The notes beneath the pieces were generated by a model. It saw only the letters and a list, made by a program, of their open reading frames with translations. It ran no database searches and was not told the DNA's origin. Shown here piece by piece: positions 7,741-16,720 of a DNA stretch of 52,997 bases. Location of the stretch: NCBI GenBank assembly GCA_002279355.1, contig NCBV01000030.1, positions 1-52,997 on the forward strand. The letters are read 5' to 3'. The DNA comes from Acidiphilium sp. 37-60-79. Lineage in GTDB: Bacteria > Pseudomonadota > Alphaproteobacteria > Acetobacterales > Acetobacteraceae. The position numbers and the translations under genes were made by a program. Numbering within the stretch: the stretch's first letter is position 1; the number at the start of each line of letters is the position of its first letter.

Positions 7741-8988
7741 TCAGGATTTTTGCCGCGGTGTGCGCCGCGTGCGGGGAGTCGCAATCGCCGTACGGAGCAG
7801 CGGATAGATTTCCTGCGCCCAACGCGAGCCGCTGAACACGCCGTAATGGCCAACGCCTTTCTGTAAGTGATTGGCCTTACGGCTCGCAGGCAAGTTGGCG
7901 CATAAATCGATCACCGCCTCCGTCTGGCCAGGCGGGCAAATATCATCACGTTCGCCTTCCACTGCCAGAAGCTGGGTTTCGGTAATCGCGCCGAGATCAA
8001 CCACGTCGCCCCGGTGCGTCAGCCGGCCCTGCGGCAGATCGTGCCGCTGAAATACCCGCTCAACCGTTTCCAGATAGAACTCCGCAGGCAAATCCATAAC
8101 ACTTTGATATTCGGCATAAAAACTATTATGCGCCGCCTCCGCCTCCGCATCCTCGGTAACAATCGAGCGGAACTGGCGCACATGCGCACCAATATGCCGA
8201 TCTAAATTCATCGACATGAATGAGGCGAGTTGCACGAACCCTGGATAAACCCGCCGCCCAGCACCCCGATGCTGCCAAGGCACGGTATCAATCAGATTTT
8301 CCTCAAACCAGCGTATGTCGCGCGTTCCCGCGAGCTGATTCACTTTTGATGGGTTACGCCGCGTATCGATCGGCCCGCCCATCAGCACCGTCGCGTGCGG
8401 GCGCGCGGGATCACCATCAGCCTCCATCAGCGCGGTTGCCGCCAGCACCGCAACGGCCGGTTGGCAGACCGCAACCACACTCGCCCCAGGCCCCAACTCA
8501 CGCAGAAAGAGCATGATATGATCGACGTAATCGTCAAACCCGAACCGCCCCGCCGCCAAGGGAATATCGCGCGCATTAAACCAGTCCGTGATGAACACGT
8601 CATGATCAGCGAGCATCACCTGCACCGTATGGCGCAGCAAGGTGGCAAAATGCCCGGACAAGGGGGCTGTGATCAATACACGCGGACGCTCAACCCGGTC
8701 ATCGGGTGTGGCAAAATGCAGCAACGTGCCAAACGGCGTCGCACGGATAATTTGCTCTACCACCGGAATTTCGCGACCATCGCGCAAGATAACATCGATA
8801 GCAAAATCAGGCCGCTGATGCCGCATCCCGCCTCGGGCAAACAAATCCAATAAAGCCCGCGTTTCCCGCCCCACCGAACCAAAGGGCCGCATCGGCGTGA
8901 ATATGTCCACCAGCGGCGCCAGATTGCGCGCAACGCTGCGCCAAGGCGCGAGAAGATCATCCTGTGATTGATAGAGGCTATACATCAT
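7741..8988 (-). CDS. phaZ: Intracellular polyhydroxyalkanoate depolymerase
   Basis: A 415-residue protein of the intracellular PHB depolymerase family, which degrades stored polyhydroxybutyrate granules. The conserved start MYSLYQSQDDLLAPWR and the lipase-box-like VCQPAVAVLA are visible; the Cys in VCQP is the nucleophile in this family (as in PhaZ1 of Cupriavidus necator). The acid is probably in VEGERDDICPPGQ, and the His is in GVGHYGVFSGSRW. The start at 8988 (two consecutive ATGs) fits family N-termini, while a longer frame reaches 9081. No signal peptide is seen, in keeping with a cytoplasmic enzyme. No PHA synthase gene is in the window. Confidence 0.92.
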   Translation of the reverse strand: MMYSLYQSQDDLLAPWRSVARNLAPLVDIFTPMRPFGSVGRETRALLDLFARGGMRHQRPDFAIDVILRDGREIPVVEQIIRATPFGTLLHFATPDDRVERPRVLITAPLSGHFATLLRHTVQVMLADHDVFITDWFNARDIPLAAGRFGFDDYVDHIMLFLRELGPGASVVAVCQPAVAVLAATALMEADGDPARPHATVLMGGPIDTRRNPSKVNQLAGTRDIRWFEENLIDTVPWQHRGAGRRVYPGFVQLASFMSMNLDRHIGAHVRQFRSIVTEDAEAEAAHNSFYAEYQSVMDLPAEFYLETVERVFQRHDLPQGRLTHRGDVVDLGAITETQLLAVEGERDDICPPGQTEAVIDLCANLPASRKANHLQKGVGHYGVFSGSRWAQEIYPLLRTAIATPRTRRTPRQKS

Positions 8989-9606
8989 CGGGCGGGCCTC
9001 ACATTGAACATTCCGCGTTGATGCGCCGCCAATGGTAAATAATTTATGAACGCGCTCAAACCATGATCTATCAGCATCCACTCGTCCTGTCGTGCTTACG
9101 GCCCGTCCCTGTCAACGAAGCTAGACAGAACCCTGCAATAAAATGGGGCGCTGCGAAAGAGTGCTGCAGTGCCGCAGACATGATTTATGGGGTGCCGATC
9201 GTTGATTTACGATCTAAACTTATCCGATTTCGAATATATGCGACCGCCCCGTTGCGCGGAGAAAAAGATCGAGTTTGATTTTTTATTGGGCGGGCCGTGA
9301 AAACGCTGGATTAGCGCCGATTTGCGAGGCCATCAACTCCCGAAATTATATCATGTCAGCCATGCGAATTAAGATCGTCTTGCCGTGCGGCACCTAGTGG
9401 CCTGCTCTGGCATATATGCAAGGTTCATGATCATTTTCCGTCTTGTGATGATAACATACTAAAAGAGCGCGGAGTTACAAAATCCCGCATGCACGGTGTC
9501 TGCTGCAGCACCGCGCGTCGTTAACGACTTCGCGTTGGGCTTGGCTTCGGGAGAATTCTGCGCGATCAGTTATGCAACATCCAGGATCACAGTTTGAGGA
9601 GCGAAA
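8989..9606. other. Long intergenic region between divergent phaZ and the GGT-family gene
   Basis: About 618 bases with no convincing gene in any frame; a 71-codon frame at 9063-9278 lacks protein-like features. It must hold the promoters of phaZ (leftward) and of the hydrolase-amidase operon (rightward). A perfect 12-bp palindrome, GTCGTTAACGAC, at 9517-9528 lies about 80 bases before the right-hand start and could be a regulator site. CTGCAG-centred half-palindromes occur near 9165 and 9500. Nothing else is recognisable. Confidence 0.5.
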
Positions 9607-11214
9607 ATGCGCGATTTTCACCAGCCCGGTCGCAGCGCCGTCATGGCCACCAACGCCATGGCCGCCACCTCAATGCCCGCCGCGACACTCGCGGCGCTCG
9701 ATGCGATGCGCGCCGGCGGCAACGCACTTGATGCGGCAGTCACCGCCGCCGCCGTGCTTGCGGTGATTGAGCCGCAATCGACGGGGATCGGCGGCGATTG
9801 TTTCTGCCTGTATAAAAAAGCCGGTAGCGAAACCGTGATCGCGCTGAACGGCTCTGGACGTGCGCCCGCAGCTGCAACCCTCGATTATTATCAGACCCAC
9901 GGCATCACCTCGCTGGACTCTACCTCGCCGCACGGCGTGACCATTCCCGGCGCGGTCGGCGCGTGGGAAACCCTGCTCGCCACCCACGGCAAGCGCGATC
10001 TGGCCGCCGCCCTCGCCCCCGCCATCGCCTATGCCGAAAACGGCTTCCCCGTGCATCCGCGCGTCGCATTCGATTGGGCATTGGTCGGCGAAAAACTGCG
10101 CAAAACCGGCGCCAACCTGTTTCTCCCGCACGGCAAAACCCCGCAGCCAGGCCATATTTTGCAACAGCCTGACCTTGCACGAACCTTGCGCGCCATCGCA
10201 CAGCATGGCGCACGGGCATTTTATGAGGGCGAGATCGGCTCAAGCATGGTTGCTGAGCTGCGCAGCCGCGGCGGATTACATACCGAGGCGGATTTTGCCG
10301 AAGGCCGCACAGCCGCCAAGTTCGTTACCCCGATCAAGCGCGATTTCGATGGTTTGACCATCTGGGAATGCCCACCGAACGGTTCAGGCATCCTGGCACT
10401 CATGCTGCTCGGTATTCTCGAAGGCTTCGGCCCCGCGCCCGATGGGCCGCTCGGCCCGGTGCGCCTGCACCGCCATATCGAGGCGGCGCGATTGGTCTAC
10501 CGTGATCGCGATGCGCTGCTAGCCGACCCTGACCAATCCGATGTTCCCGTTGAGCATCTTCTGAGCGATGCCTATCTCGGCGGCTTGAGGCACTTGATCA
10601 ATGATGATCATACGCTGGCCAACCTGCCGCGCGCTGGCGAAAATCTGCTGCCCAAACATCGCGATACCGTTTACCTCGCCGTGGTCGATGCCGAGGGCAA
10701 TGCCTGCTCCTTCATCAACTCTACCTATGAAAGCTTCGGCTCGGGCATTCTCGCGCCTAATACCGGCGTGATTTTGCACAATCGCGGCCTTGGGTTTTCG
10801 CTGCAACCCGGACACCCGAATGCGATTGCGCCTCGTAAACGACCGATGCACACGATTATTCCGGGCATGGCCACGCAAAATGGCGCCGCGATTATGCCGT
10901 TCGGCGTGATGGGCGGTCATTACCAGCCGATGGGCCAATCCTGGTTGCTCACCAACTGGCGCCATTATGGCCTCGATATCCAGGAATCGCTCGATCTCGC
11001 GCGGGTCTTCCCCTATGCCGGTCAGGTCGAGGTTGAGCGCGGTGTGCCGCAGGCCAGTATCGAAGGGTTGATTGCCCGCGGTCACAAAATCCATCATATC
11101 CCTGCAAGCGACCGCCCGCATGGCGGCGGCCAAGCGATTGTGATTGACCCGAAAACCGGCCTCCTCACCGGCGGGTCCGATCCGCGCAAGGATGGCTGCG
11201 CGATGGGCTATTGA
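9607..11214 (+). CDS. Gamma-glutamyltransferase-family N-terminal nucleophile hydrolase
   Basis: A 535-residue protein of the GGT family, made as one chain and self-cleaved. The N-terminal half has the family segment MRAGGNALDAAV and the EPQSTGIGGDCF loop. The likely nucleophile and new N-terminus of the small subunit is Thr354 in RDTVYLAVVD, followed by the oxyanion region ESFGSGILAPNTGV. There is no signal peptide, unlike classical periplasmic GGT. The cytoplasmic branch includes enzymes such as oxamate amidohydrolase (HpxW), so the substrate need not be glutathione. The amidase gene begins 2 bases after the stop, and the pair may jointly degrade an amide or ureide. The ATG at 9607 has GAGGAG about 5 bases upstream. 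Confidence 0.88.
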   Translation: MRDFHQPGRSAVMATNAMAATSMPAATLAALDAMRAGGNALDAAVTAAAVLAVIEPQSTGIGGDCFCLYKKAGSETVIALNGSGRAPAAATLDYYQTHGITSLDSTSPHGVTIPGAVGAWETLLATHGKRDLAAALAPAIAYAENGFPVHPRVAFDWALVGEKLRKTGANLFLPHGKTPQPGHILQQPDLARTLRAIAQHGARAFYEGEIGSSMVAELRSRGGLHTEADFAEGRTAAKFVTPIKRDFDGLTIWECPPNGSGILALMLLGILEGFGPAPDGPLGPVRLHRHIEAARLVYRDRDALLADPDQSDVPVEHLLSDAYLGGLRHLINDDHTLANLPRAGENLLPKHRDTVYLAVVDAEGNACSFINSTYESFGSGILAPNTGVILHNRGLGFSLQPGHPNAIAPRKRPMHTIIPGMATQNGAAIMPFGVMGGHYQPMGQSWLLTNWRHYGLDIQESLDLARVFPYAGQVEVERGVPQASIEGLIARGHKIHHIPASDRPHGGGQAIVIDPKTGLLTGGSDPRKDGCAMGY

Positions 11215-11216
11215 TC

Positions 11217-12686
11217 ATGACGGAACCGTGTGATCTGAGCGCTACCGAGGCGCGCCGCCTGATTGGTGCCAAAAATCTTTCGCCGGTCGAGCTGGTCGAC
11301 AGCTGCATTGACCGCATTGAGACCATTGACCACGCGATCAACGCCATGGTGGCCCGCGACTTTGACCGCGCCCGCATCGCCGCCCGCGAGGCCGAAGCCG
11401 CCGTCATGCGCGGCGCGTCCCTCGGCGCTCTACACGGCTTGCCTATCGGCATCAAAGACCTGGAAGATACTGAAGGTTTGCGCACCACCTATGGCAGCAC
11501 GCGCTTCGCCAACCATGTGCCGCACGCGGATCAGCATCTGGTGAAAACCATTCGCGCCGCCGGCGGCATCGTGCTTGGTAAAACCAACACGCCGGAATTC
11601 GGCGCCGGAGCAAACACCATCAACGCGGTATACGGCGCCACTGGCAATCCGTTCGACCCGCTCAAGTCGGCTGCTGGATCATCCGGCGGGTCCGCCGCAG
11701 CCTTGGCGACCTCAATGGTGAGCCTTGCCTCCGGCTCAGATATGGGCGGCAGCCTGCGCAACCCCGCCGCGTTTTGCGGTATTGTTGGCATGCGGCCGTC
11801 CCCCGGCATTGTGCCGTCCGAAAAGCGCCTGCTTGGCGCCTCTGGCCTGTCGGTACTCGGCCCGATGGCACGCTCTGTCGATGATTTATCGCTGCTGTTT
11901 CGTGCCATCGAAGCCATTGATACGCGCGACATGTTAAATTCGCCTTACCAAAACCGAGAAATCGCGCCGAGAATCGATTTATCGAGCTTGCGCGTCGCCT
12001 ATAGCGCGGATCTCGGCTTTGCGCCGACCAGCCACGCGGTGCGGCATTGTTTCAACGACAAAATCGCTCAGCTGGCGCCATTATTTCACACCGCCGCCCC
12101 AACCAATCCCGATTGCACAGGCTCGGATGAAAGTTTCGCGGTGCTGCGCGCCGTTAACTTCCTCGCCTCATTTCTTGAACCTTATCAACGCGATCCGGCC
12201 AGTGTTGGCCCCAATATCCGTGCCAATCTCGAAGAAGGTCTCCGCTATAGTGCGACGGATGTTGCCCGCGCTCTGGCCACTCAAACCGCGCTCTATCAGC
12301 GCTGGCAGCACTTTTTCACCGAGTATGACCTGCTGATCACCCCCACCGTCACCATCACGCCGCGCCCCTGGACCGAGCTTTTTCCCACAAGCATCGATGA
12401 TGTGCCGACCCGCTCTTATTATCATTGGCTGGCGCTGGTCTATGCGGTCACGCTGGCAGGTCATCCAGCCATTTCGCTGCCATTGGGGCGGGACAACGAC
12501 GGCATGCCTTTCGGCATCCAGCTTATCGCCCCGCGCCACCACGACCATCGCTTAATCGCCGTTGCTGGCGCAATCGAGGCCGCCACCGCTGATCATCCAA
12601 CACTCAGTCGTCCGATACCGGACATACAAAAACTATCAAAAGCCGCACCGCTTCACGACATTCCAGGCTTCAAGACTCTCGGCTAG
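11217..12686 (+). CDS. Amidase signature family hydrolase
   Basis: About 489 residues. The amidase signature core is clear: catalytic Lys in GIKDLED, the Gly/Ser-rich AAGSSGGSAAALATSM with the cis-Ser, and the nucleophile Ser in GSDMGGSLRNPAAFCG, giving the Ser-cisSer-Lys triad. It is related to GatA, but the neighbours are not gatB or gatC, so it is a general amidase. The ATG at 11217 lies 2 bases beyond the upstream stop; a TTG at 11211 would overlap it. Its own TAG stop lies inside the CTAG end of a palindromic repeat. It is co-transcribed with the GGT-family gene, and the substrate is unknown. Confidence 0.9.
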   Translation: MTEPCDLSATEARRLIGAKNLSPVELVDSCIDRIETIDHAINAMVARDFDRARIAAREAEAAVMRGASLGALHGLPIGIKDLEDTEGLRTTYGSTRFANHVPHADQHLVKTIRAAGGIVLGKTNTPEFGAGANTINAVYGATGNPFDPLKSAAGSSGGSAAALATSMVSLASGSDMGGSLRNPAAFCGIVGMRPSPGIVPSEKRLLGASGLSVLGPMARSVDDLSLLFRAIEAIDTRDMLNSPYQNREIAPRIDLSSLRVAYSADLGFAPTSHAVRHCFNDKIAQLAPLFHTAAPTNPDCTGSDESFAVLRAVNFLASFLEPYQRDPASVGPNIRANLEEGLRYSATDVARALATQTALYQRWQHFFTEYDLLITPTVTITPRPWTELFPTSIDDVPTRSYYHWLALVYAVTLAGHPAISLPLGRDNDGMPFGIQLIAPRHHDHRLIAVAGAIEAATADHPTLSRPIPDIQKLSKAAPLHDIPGFKTLG

Positions 12687-12806
12687 TATCCTGCCCCTGA
12701 AATTCATTAGATGAATTTCAGGGATAAGTAGGCCACTAAATCATTGAATTTTCTAGTGTCCACTCTGATTCCGAAATCCAACCGATTTCAGAGTCGGGAC
12801 ACTAGG
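12683..12806. repeat. Composite palindromic repeat, copy 1 (modules A and B)
   Basis: Two adjacent palindromic modules. Module A (12683-12731) begins CTAGTATCC and has a 13-bp perfect stem, CCCTGAAATTCAT/ATGAATTTCAGGG. After a linker, module B (12753-12805, 53 bp) begins CTAGTGTCC and ends GGACACTAG. The last 73 bp (12734-12806) match 35636-35708 with only three differences. The TAG at the left end is the stop codon of the amidase gene. This looks like a REP- or MITE-like family moved by a transposase acting elsewhere. Confidence 0.85.
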
Positions 12807-12874
12807 CTGACGAACGGCTAGAGGTGATGAAACCAAGGCGAGCCAATTCGTTACAACCGATTATCGCGCAGCCG

Positions 12875-12901
12875 CCCCAAATTTCAATCGCCAATTTGGG
12901 G
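12875..12901. terminator. Hairpin downstream of the PilZ-like gene
   Basis: A perfect 9-bp inverted repeat (CCCCAAATT/AATTTGGGG) with a 9-base loop lies 9 bases beyond the stop of the leftward PilZ-like gene. On the leftward strand a run of T precedes rather than follows the stem, so it is not a textbook intrinsic terminator, but it may protect or end the messenger. Confidence 0.35.
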
Positions 12902-12910
12902 CGCAAAAAA

Positions 12911-13225
12911 TTAGGTGCCAATCACCTCAAGACCAACTTCACCCTGTTCAACCCAGCGCACCGCCATACGCTGCATGGACCCATCAGCTAATTCAACCGA
13001 TACTTCACCCGGTGCCACCACATCTGGCACCGGCGCGCCAGACAGCCGATAACCATGATCCGAGGCTTCGAGCAGCAAATATTCATAGCTCGGCGCCCCA
13101 GGCGTCTCCAGTATCAAGCGCACACGGCCCACAATTGAGCGCCTACGCTCACGCCGACGATCTGCACTCTTATGCCCGAATTGCCGATCTTCCAAGTCAA
13201 ATTCAGGCGTGGATTCATCTGTCAT
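12911..13225 (-). CDS. PilZ-like domain protein
   Basis: A 104-residue soluble protein whose layout resembles a PilZ domain: an Arg-rich entry (ADRRRERRRSIVGRVRLI), a central EASDHGYRLSG in the place of the D/NxSxxG loop, and a final strand QGEVGLEVIG. In PilZ proteins the RxxxR and D/NxSxxG motifs bind cyclic di-GMP; both are imperfect here, so binding is uncertain. It stands alone, facing the unknown helical protein gene across a shared promoter region. The large EAL phosphodiesterase at 36.5-39.9 kb is the only other cyclic-di-GMP-related gene in the window. Confidence 0.6.
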   Translation of the reverse strand: MTDESTPEFDLEDRQFGHKSADRRRERRRSIVGRVRLILETPGAPSYEYLLLEASDHGYRLSGAPVPDVVAPGEVSVELADGSMQRMAVRWVEQGEVGLEVIGT

Positions 13226-13380
13226 GGTAAATTTCCATATGAGTATCAGATAATTGCTTTAATCTAGGCCAAAAGCGCGCGAAAGTCCATCGTATTTTGT
13301 CACCGTCAGTACGACAGCATTATCATGGCGTTAGGCGCCAAAATATGATAAATCGTTAACGAAATCGATTGGAGCGTCCG

Positions 13381-13974
13381 ATGATCGACATTAATGATTG
13401 GACAAAGAAACTTGAAGTCGAGTTCAATTTAATACGACAAACCAATGATATTGCAAGAATTCTAACCCTCGCAGATGTCACGATTGCGCAAATCGATCAT
13501 GCCCGAACGACGCCAATCGTAACAGATGAGGAAAATGTTAATTGCCTCAAAATCATCAAACGTATCGCCTATAATGCTGCGGCCGATGCTTGGCCCGCTT
13601 GGGATAGCTGCACCGCGCCGCGCCGCGCCGCAGAGCTAACCCAAGCCGTTAAACTTGCCGAACGGTCATGGGCATGCGTTCAAGACCTCAAGCAATCACC
13701 AATGCAACAGGGTAACGCAGTATGGCTGATCGGCGCATTATACTTGGCGCAAAATAACCGCGCAGGCGCCCATGAGTGTTTCGTTCAAGCCGCCGAATAT
13801 TACGGGCAGGCCAGTGCGTCCGCCATGCGACTGATGGCTGAAGGCTATTGTGCAATCGCTCATAATCCGGCCGACCTTCCTGAGATCCTCGAAAAATTGG
13901 CGGGTTCGACGGAAGAGCACAGTGCTGAACTCAGTAAACAATTAAGCATCGCTCACAGCATTTTTAATGCCTGA
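13381..13974 (+). CDS. Hypothetical helical (TPR-like) protein
   Basis: About 197 residues and not recognised. The sequence looks all-helical and soluble, with no signal peptide or membrane span. Repeating helix pairs such as WLIGALYLAQNNRAGAHECFVQAAEYYGQ resemble tetratricopeptide units, which usually mediate protein contacts. The ATG at 13381 is supported by GGAG 7 bases upstream; the longer TTG start at 13369 is less likely. Codon use is somewhat more AT-rich than in the neighbours. It faces the PilZ-like gene divergently. Confidence 0.6.
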   Translation: MIDINDWTKKLEVEFNLIRQTNDIARILTLADVTIAQIDHARTTPIVTDEENVNCLKIIKRIAYNAAADAWPAWDSCTAPRRAAELTQAVKLAERSWACVQDLKQSPMQQGNAVWLIGALYLAQNNRAGAHECFVQAAEYYGQASASAMRLMAEGYCAIAHNPADLPEILEKLAGSTEEHSAELSKQLSIAHSIFNA

Positions 13975-14067
13975 AACTCAAGCAGATTACGAACCAGTTC
14001 GATCGGTGCGATCACGCTAACACCGCATACTCTACCACACGTTTTCGGGTGTTCCGGCAAAATGTGA

Positions 14068-14517
14068 TCAGGGCTGAACGACCACCATGATCACAATAAT
14101 CACCATCAAAATCGTCGGCACCTCGTTGGCAATCCGGTAAAAACGCTCGGGCTTCGTATTCTGGTCATTGAGAAAATTCTTTCGCCATTTGGATAATGCG
14201 CCATGGAATCCACTCATGAAAATGACCGAAACAAATTTCACCCACCACCAAGGGGCGGACCATGAAATTGCCCCGGGCGTGAGAATCAGCAAAATTCCGA
14301 AGAACCAGGAAGAAATCATCGCGGGGGTCGCAATTTGCTTGAGCAGCCGACGTTCCATAACCTTAAACCGAGCCGATTCCACCGAGCCCGGTGCCACCTG
14401 ACAATGATACACGTAAAGTCGGGGCAAGTAGAACAACGCTGCCATCCACGCGATGATCGACATCACATGAAACGCGAGTTCCCACCGATAAAACGGTACT
14501 AAAGCTGCAATGGTCAT
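14068..14517 (-). CDS. hemJ: Protoporphyrinogen IX oxidase, HemJ type
   Basis: About 149 residues with four predicted membrane spans. It matches the HemJ (formerly UPF0093) family, which oxidises protoporphyrinogen IX to protoporphyrin IX in bacteria lacking HemG and HemY. Key landmarks are the first-span His in ELAFHVMSIIAWMA, the segment LPRLYVYH, and a Lys/Arg-rich cytoplasmic loop (GALSKWRKNF). The ATG at 14517 overlaps the hemH stop (ATGA), so this start is chosen over a longer in-frame one at 14547 or 14598. It is the last gene of hemE-hemH-hemJ. Confidence 0.9.
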   Translation of the reverse strand: MTIAALVPFYRWELAFHVMSIIAWMAALFYLPRLYVYHCQVAPGSVESARFKVMERRLLKQIATPAMISSWFFGILLILTPGAISWSAPWWWVKFVSVIFMSGFHGALSKWRKNFLNDQNTKPERFYRIANEVPTILMVIIVIMVVVQP

Positions 14518-15653
14518 GCGGTCTGCAATGCCCGATAGCGAGCCCATGGGCAATCGCCATGCTGCACTGAGCAAGCCCGACCGCCCTGATGCGAACATAA
14601 CCCATCACCACCAGCAACGGCCCGCTGCACGATATCGGCCAAGGCTGCGATGAAAGCTGGGTCCGAATTGGGCGCTGGCACTCGGTAATAGCCCGGTAGG
14701 TGCAAATGCTCGGCCACTTCGCGATATTCGATATCCAGTTCAACTAGCGTCTCGATATGCTCGGACACAAACGCAATCGGCACCACCAACACCGCCACCT
14801 GATCCTTGGCCGCCCGTTCCAACGCCTGCTCGGTTGAAGGTTCCAGCCATTGTTGCGGCGTTGCTCGCGATTGATAACAAACTTGATAATCCTCAACCCG
14901 GCCCGTACTCGCCGTGAGCGCCGCCATTACCGCCTCCGTGCAACGCTCCACCTCCTCCTGATAGGGGTCACCTGCCTTCACAATACTCTCGGGCAAGCCA
15001 TGGGCGGAGAATAACAGCCTGATTTTTGCGCCCGGTGGCAATTCCGCCCGCGCTTTCAACAATGTGGTTTCAACCAGCCGGGCAATCGCCGCAGCAAAGG
15101 CCGGATCATCAAACCAGCAACATAAGGTGGTCGTCGGTGCCACAAGTCCAATTTTTGCCGCTTGCTCATGCCAATCACGCAACGATGACCCCGTCGTGGT
15201 GGTTGAGAATTGCGGATAAAGCGGCAGAAGTAGAATCCGGTCCGGCGCAAATTTTTTCACTGCCGCCGCCGCTTCAGCGGCAAAAGGATGCCAGTAACGC
15301 ATGGCGACGAAGCATTTTGCGCCCGGTACAGCTGCCTCGAGCGCATTGGCCTGACCCTGGGTCAGCTCAAGCAGGGGCGATTTACCGCCCATCAGCGCAT
15401 AACCCGCCTCTGCCTTTTTCTGCGCCGATGCCGCAATCAGTCGGGCCAACCAGAACCGAATAAAAATCGGCGCACGAATAATCGCCGGATCCGAAAACAA
15501 ATTCACCCGAAATGGCTTGATCGACTCAACGCCATCGGGCCCGCCCAGATTAAACAGCACGATCGCAACGCGCTCTGCACCAGCCTTCACCAAATCGCGA
15601 GGCCCCTCAATCAGCGCATCGCCGGACAATTCGGTCATCGGAATAATATTCAT
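14514..15653 (-). CDS. hemH: Ferrochelatase
   Basis: A 379-residue enzyme that inserts Fe2+ into protoporphyrin IX, the last step to protoheme. Visible family features are the start of the fold VAIVLFNLGGPDG, the catalytic-His segment LLFSAHGLPESIV, and the late PIAFVSEHIETLVELDIEY with its conserved Glu residues. The N-terminus is somewhat longer than usual; ATG at 15653 overlaps the hemE stop (ATGA), and an alternative ATG is at 15638. It is translationally coupled to hemE before it and hemJ after it. Confidence 0.96.
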   Translation of the reverse strand: MNIIPMTELSGDALIEGPRDLVKAGAERVAIVLFNLGGPDGVESIKPFRVNLFSDPAIIRAPIFIRFWLARLIAASAQKKAEAGYALMGGKSPLLELTQGQANALEAAVPGAKCFVAMRYWHPFAAEAAAAVKKFAPDRILLLPLYPQFSTTTTGSSLRDWHEQAAKIGLVAPTTTLCCWFDDPAFAAAIARLVETTLLKARAELPPGAKIRLLFSAHGLPESIVKAGDPYQEEVERCTEAVMAALTASTGRVEDYQVCYQSRATPQQWLEPSTEQALERAAKDQVAVLVVPIAFVSEHIETLVELDIEYREVAEHLHLPGYYRVPAPNSDPAFIAALADIVQRAVAGGDGLCSHQGGRACSVQHGDCPWARYRALQTA

Positions 15654-16720
15654 GGGGCAGAAATAAGGTCTGGCGGCGATTCCTCAAGCGCACGAAGCCA
15701 TTTAACCAGGTCTGCGACATGCTCTGGCGGCGTTTCTGGCACAATCCCATGGCCCAGATTGAAAATATGGGGCCGCCCCGCCATGCCTCGCGCAATTCGC
15801 TCCACCGCGTGACGGAGAGCCTCGCCACCTGAACGGAGCAATAAAGGATCCAAATTCCCCTGCAAAGCCATTGGTTTTTCCAACAATTGCGCCACCAGCG
15901 CCGGGTCCGCAGCGGTATCAAGCGCAAGCGCGGAAATCCCAGTCTCTGCGGCATAAGGCAGGGCCATGACACCCGCTAAACGCGGAAAACCGATAATGCG
16001 CACCTCAGGGTGCGCATTGGTTACCGTCTCAACAATCCGTGCAGTCGGATGCATCACGTAGGCACGGAATAAATCAGGCGGCAGCATTCCGGCCCAGGAA
16101 TCGAACAGCATCACGCAATCGGCACCGTGCTCGATTTGCTGGCTCAAATACGTGATAGTCGCGGAGGTCACCAATTCGATTACGGCCGTCAGCAAACTAG
16201 GATTTTCATACGCCATCGCCCGGGTGCGCGGAAAATCCCCGCCCCGCCCATCGATCATATAGCACGCCACTGTAAACGGACTGCCAGCGAAGCCAATCAA
16301 CGTCGTTTCATCAGGCAACTGGGCGCGCACCCGCGAAACCGTCTCCATCACCGGCTCCGTCGCCGGAACCAAGCGCTCGGCTGACAACGCTGCCAAATCG
16401 GCCTCAGTCTCGATCGGCGATAGACGCGGCCCCTCGCCTTCAGCAAAGCGCAGGCTTTGCCCCATGGCCCAGGGCAAAATCAAAATATCACTGAACAAAA
16501 TCGCCGCATCAAAGCCGTACCGTCGCACCGGCTGCAGGGTCACTTCAGTCGCGAGACCCGGCGTGGTGCAGAGCGAGATGAAATTACCGGCCTCAGCCCG
16601 TAATTTCCGATATTCCGGCAAATACCGCCCCGCCTGGCGCATCAACCACACTGGCGGCGGCCATACAGCCTCACCGGCCAAAACTCTTAAAACCTTGCGA
16701 TCCGCCATTTTCCCGTTCAT
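15650..16720 (-). CDS. hemE: Uroporphyrinogen III decarboxylase
   Basis: A 356-residue enzyme that removes four carboxyl groups from uroporphyrinogen III to give coproporphyrinogen III. The diagnostic N-terminal signature PPVWLMRQAGRYLPEYR and the glycine-rich GFAGSPFTVACYMI region are present, as is the C-terminal FNLGHGIVPETPPEHV. Two starts are possible, ATG at 16720 (behind a GAGGGG very close by) and ATG at 16708. It is the first gene of the leftward heme operon and flanks the putative chromosome origin, a placement conserved in many alphaproteobacteria. Confidence 0.97.
   Translation of the reverse strand: MNGKMADRKVLRVLAGEAVWPPPVWLMRQAGRYLPEYRKLRAEAGNFISLCTTPGLATEVTLQPVRRYGFDAAILFSDILILPWAMGQSLRFAEGEGPRLSPIETEADLAALSAERLVPATEPVMETVSRVRAQLPDETTLIGFAGSPFTVACYMIDGRGGDFPRTRAMAYENPSLLTAVIELVTSATITYLSQQIEHGADCVMLFDSWAGMLPPDLFRAYVMHPTARIVETVTNAHPEVRIIGFPRLAGVMALPYAAETGISALALDTAADPALVAQLLEKPMALQGNLDPLLLRSGGEALRHAVERIARGMAGRPHIFNLGHGIVPETPPEHVADLVKWLRALEESPPDLISAP

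Noticed and set aside
9063-9278. 71-residue reading frame in the phaZ/GGT gap
   Set aside because: No protein-like features, no ribosome site and no recognised family.
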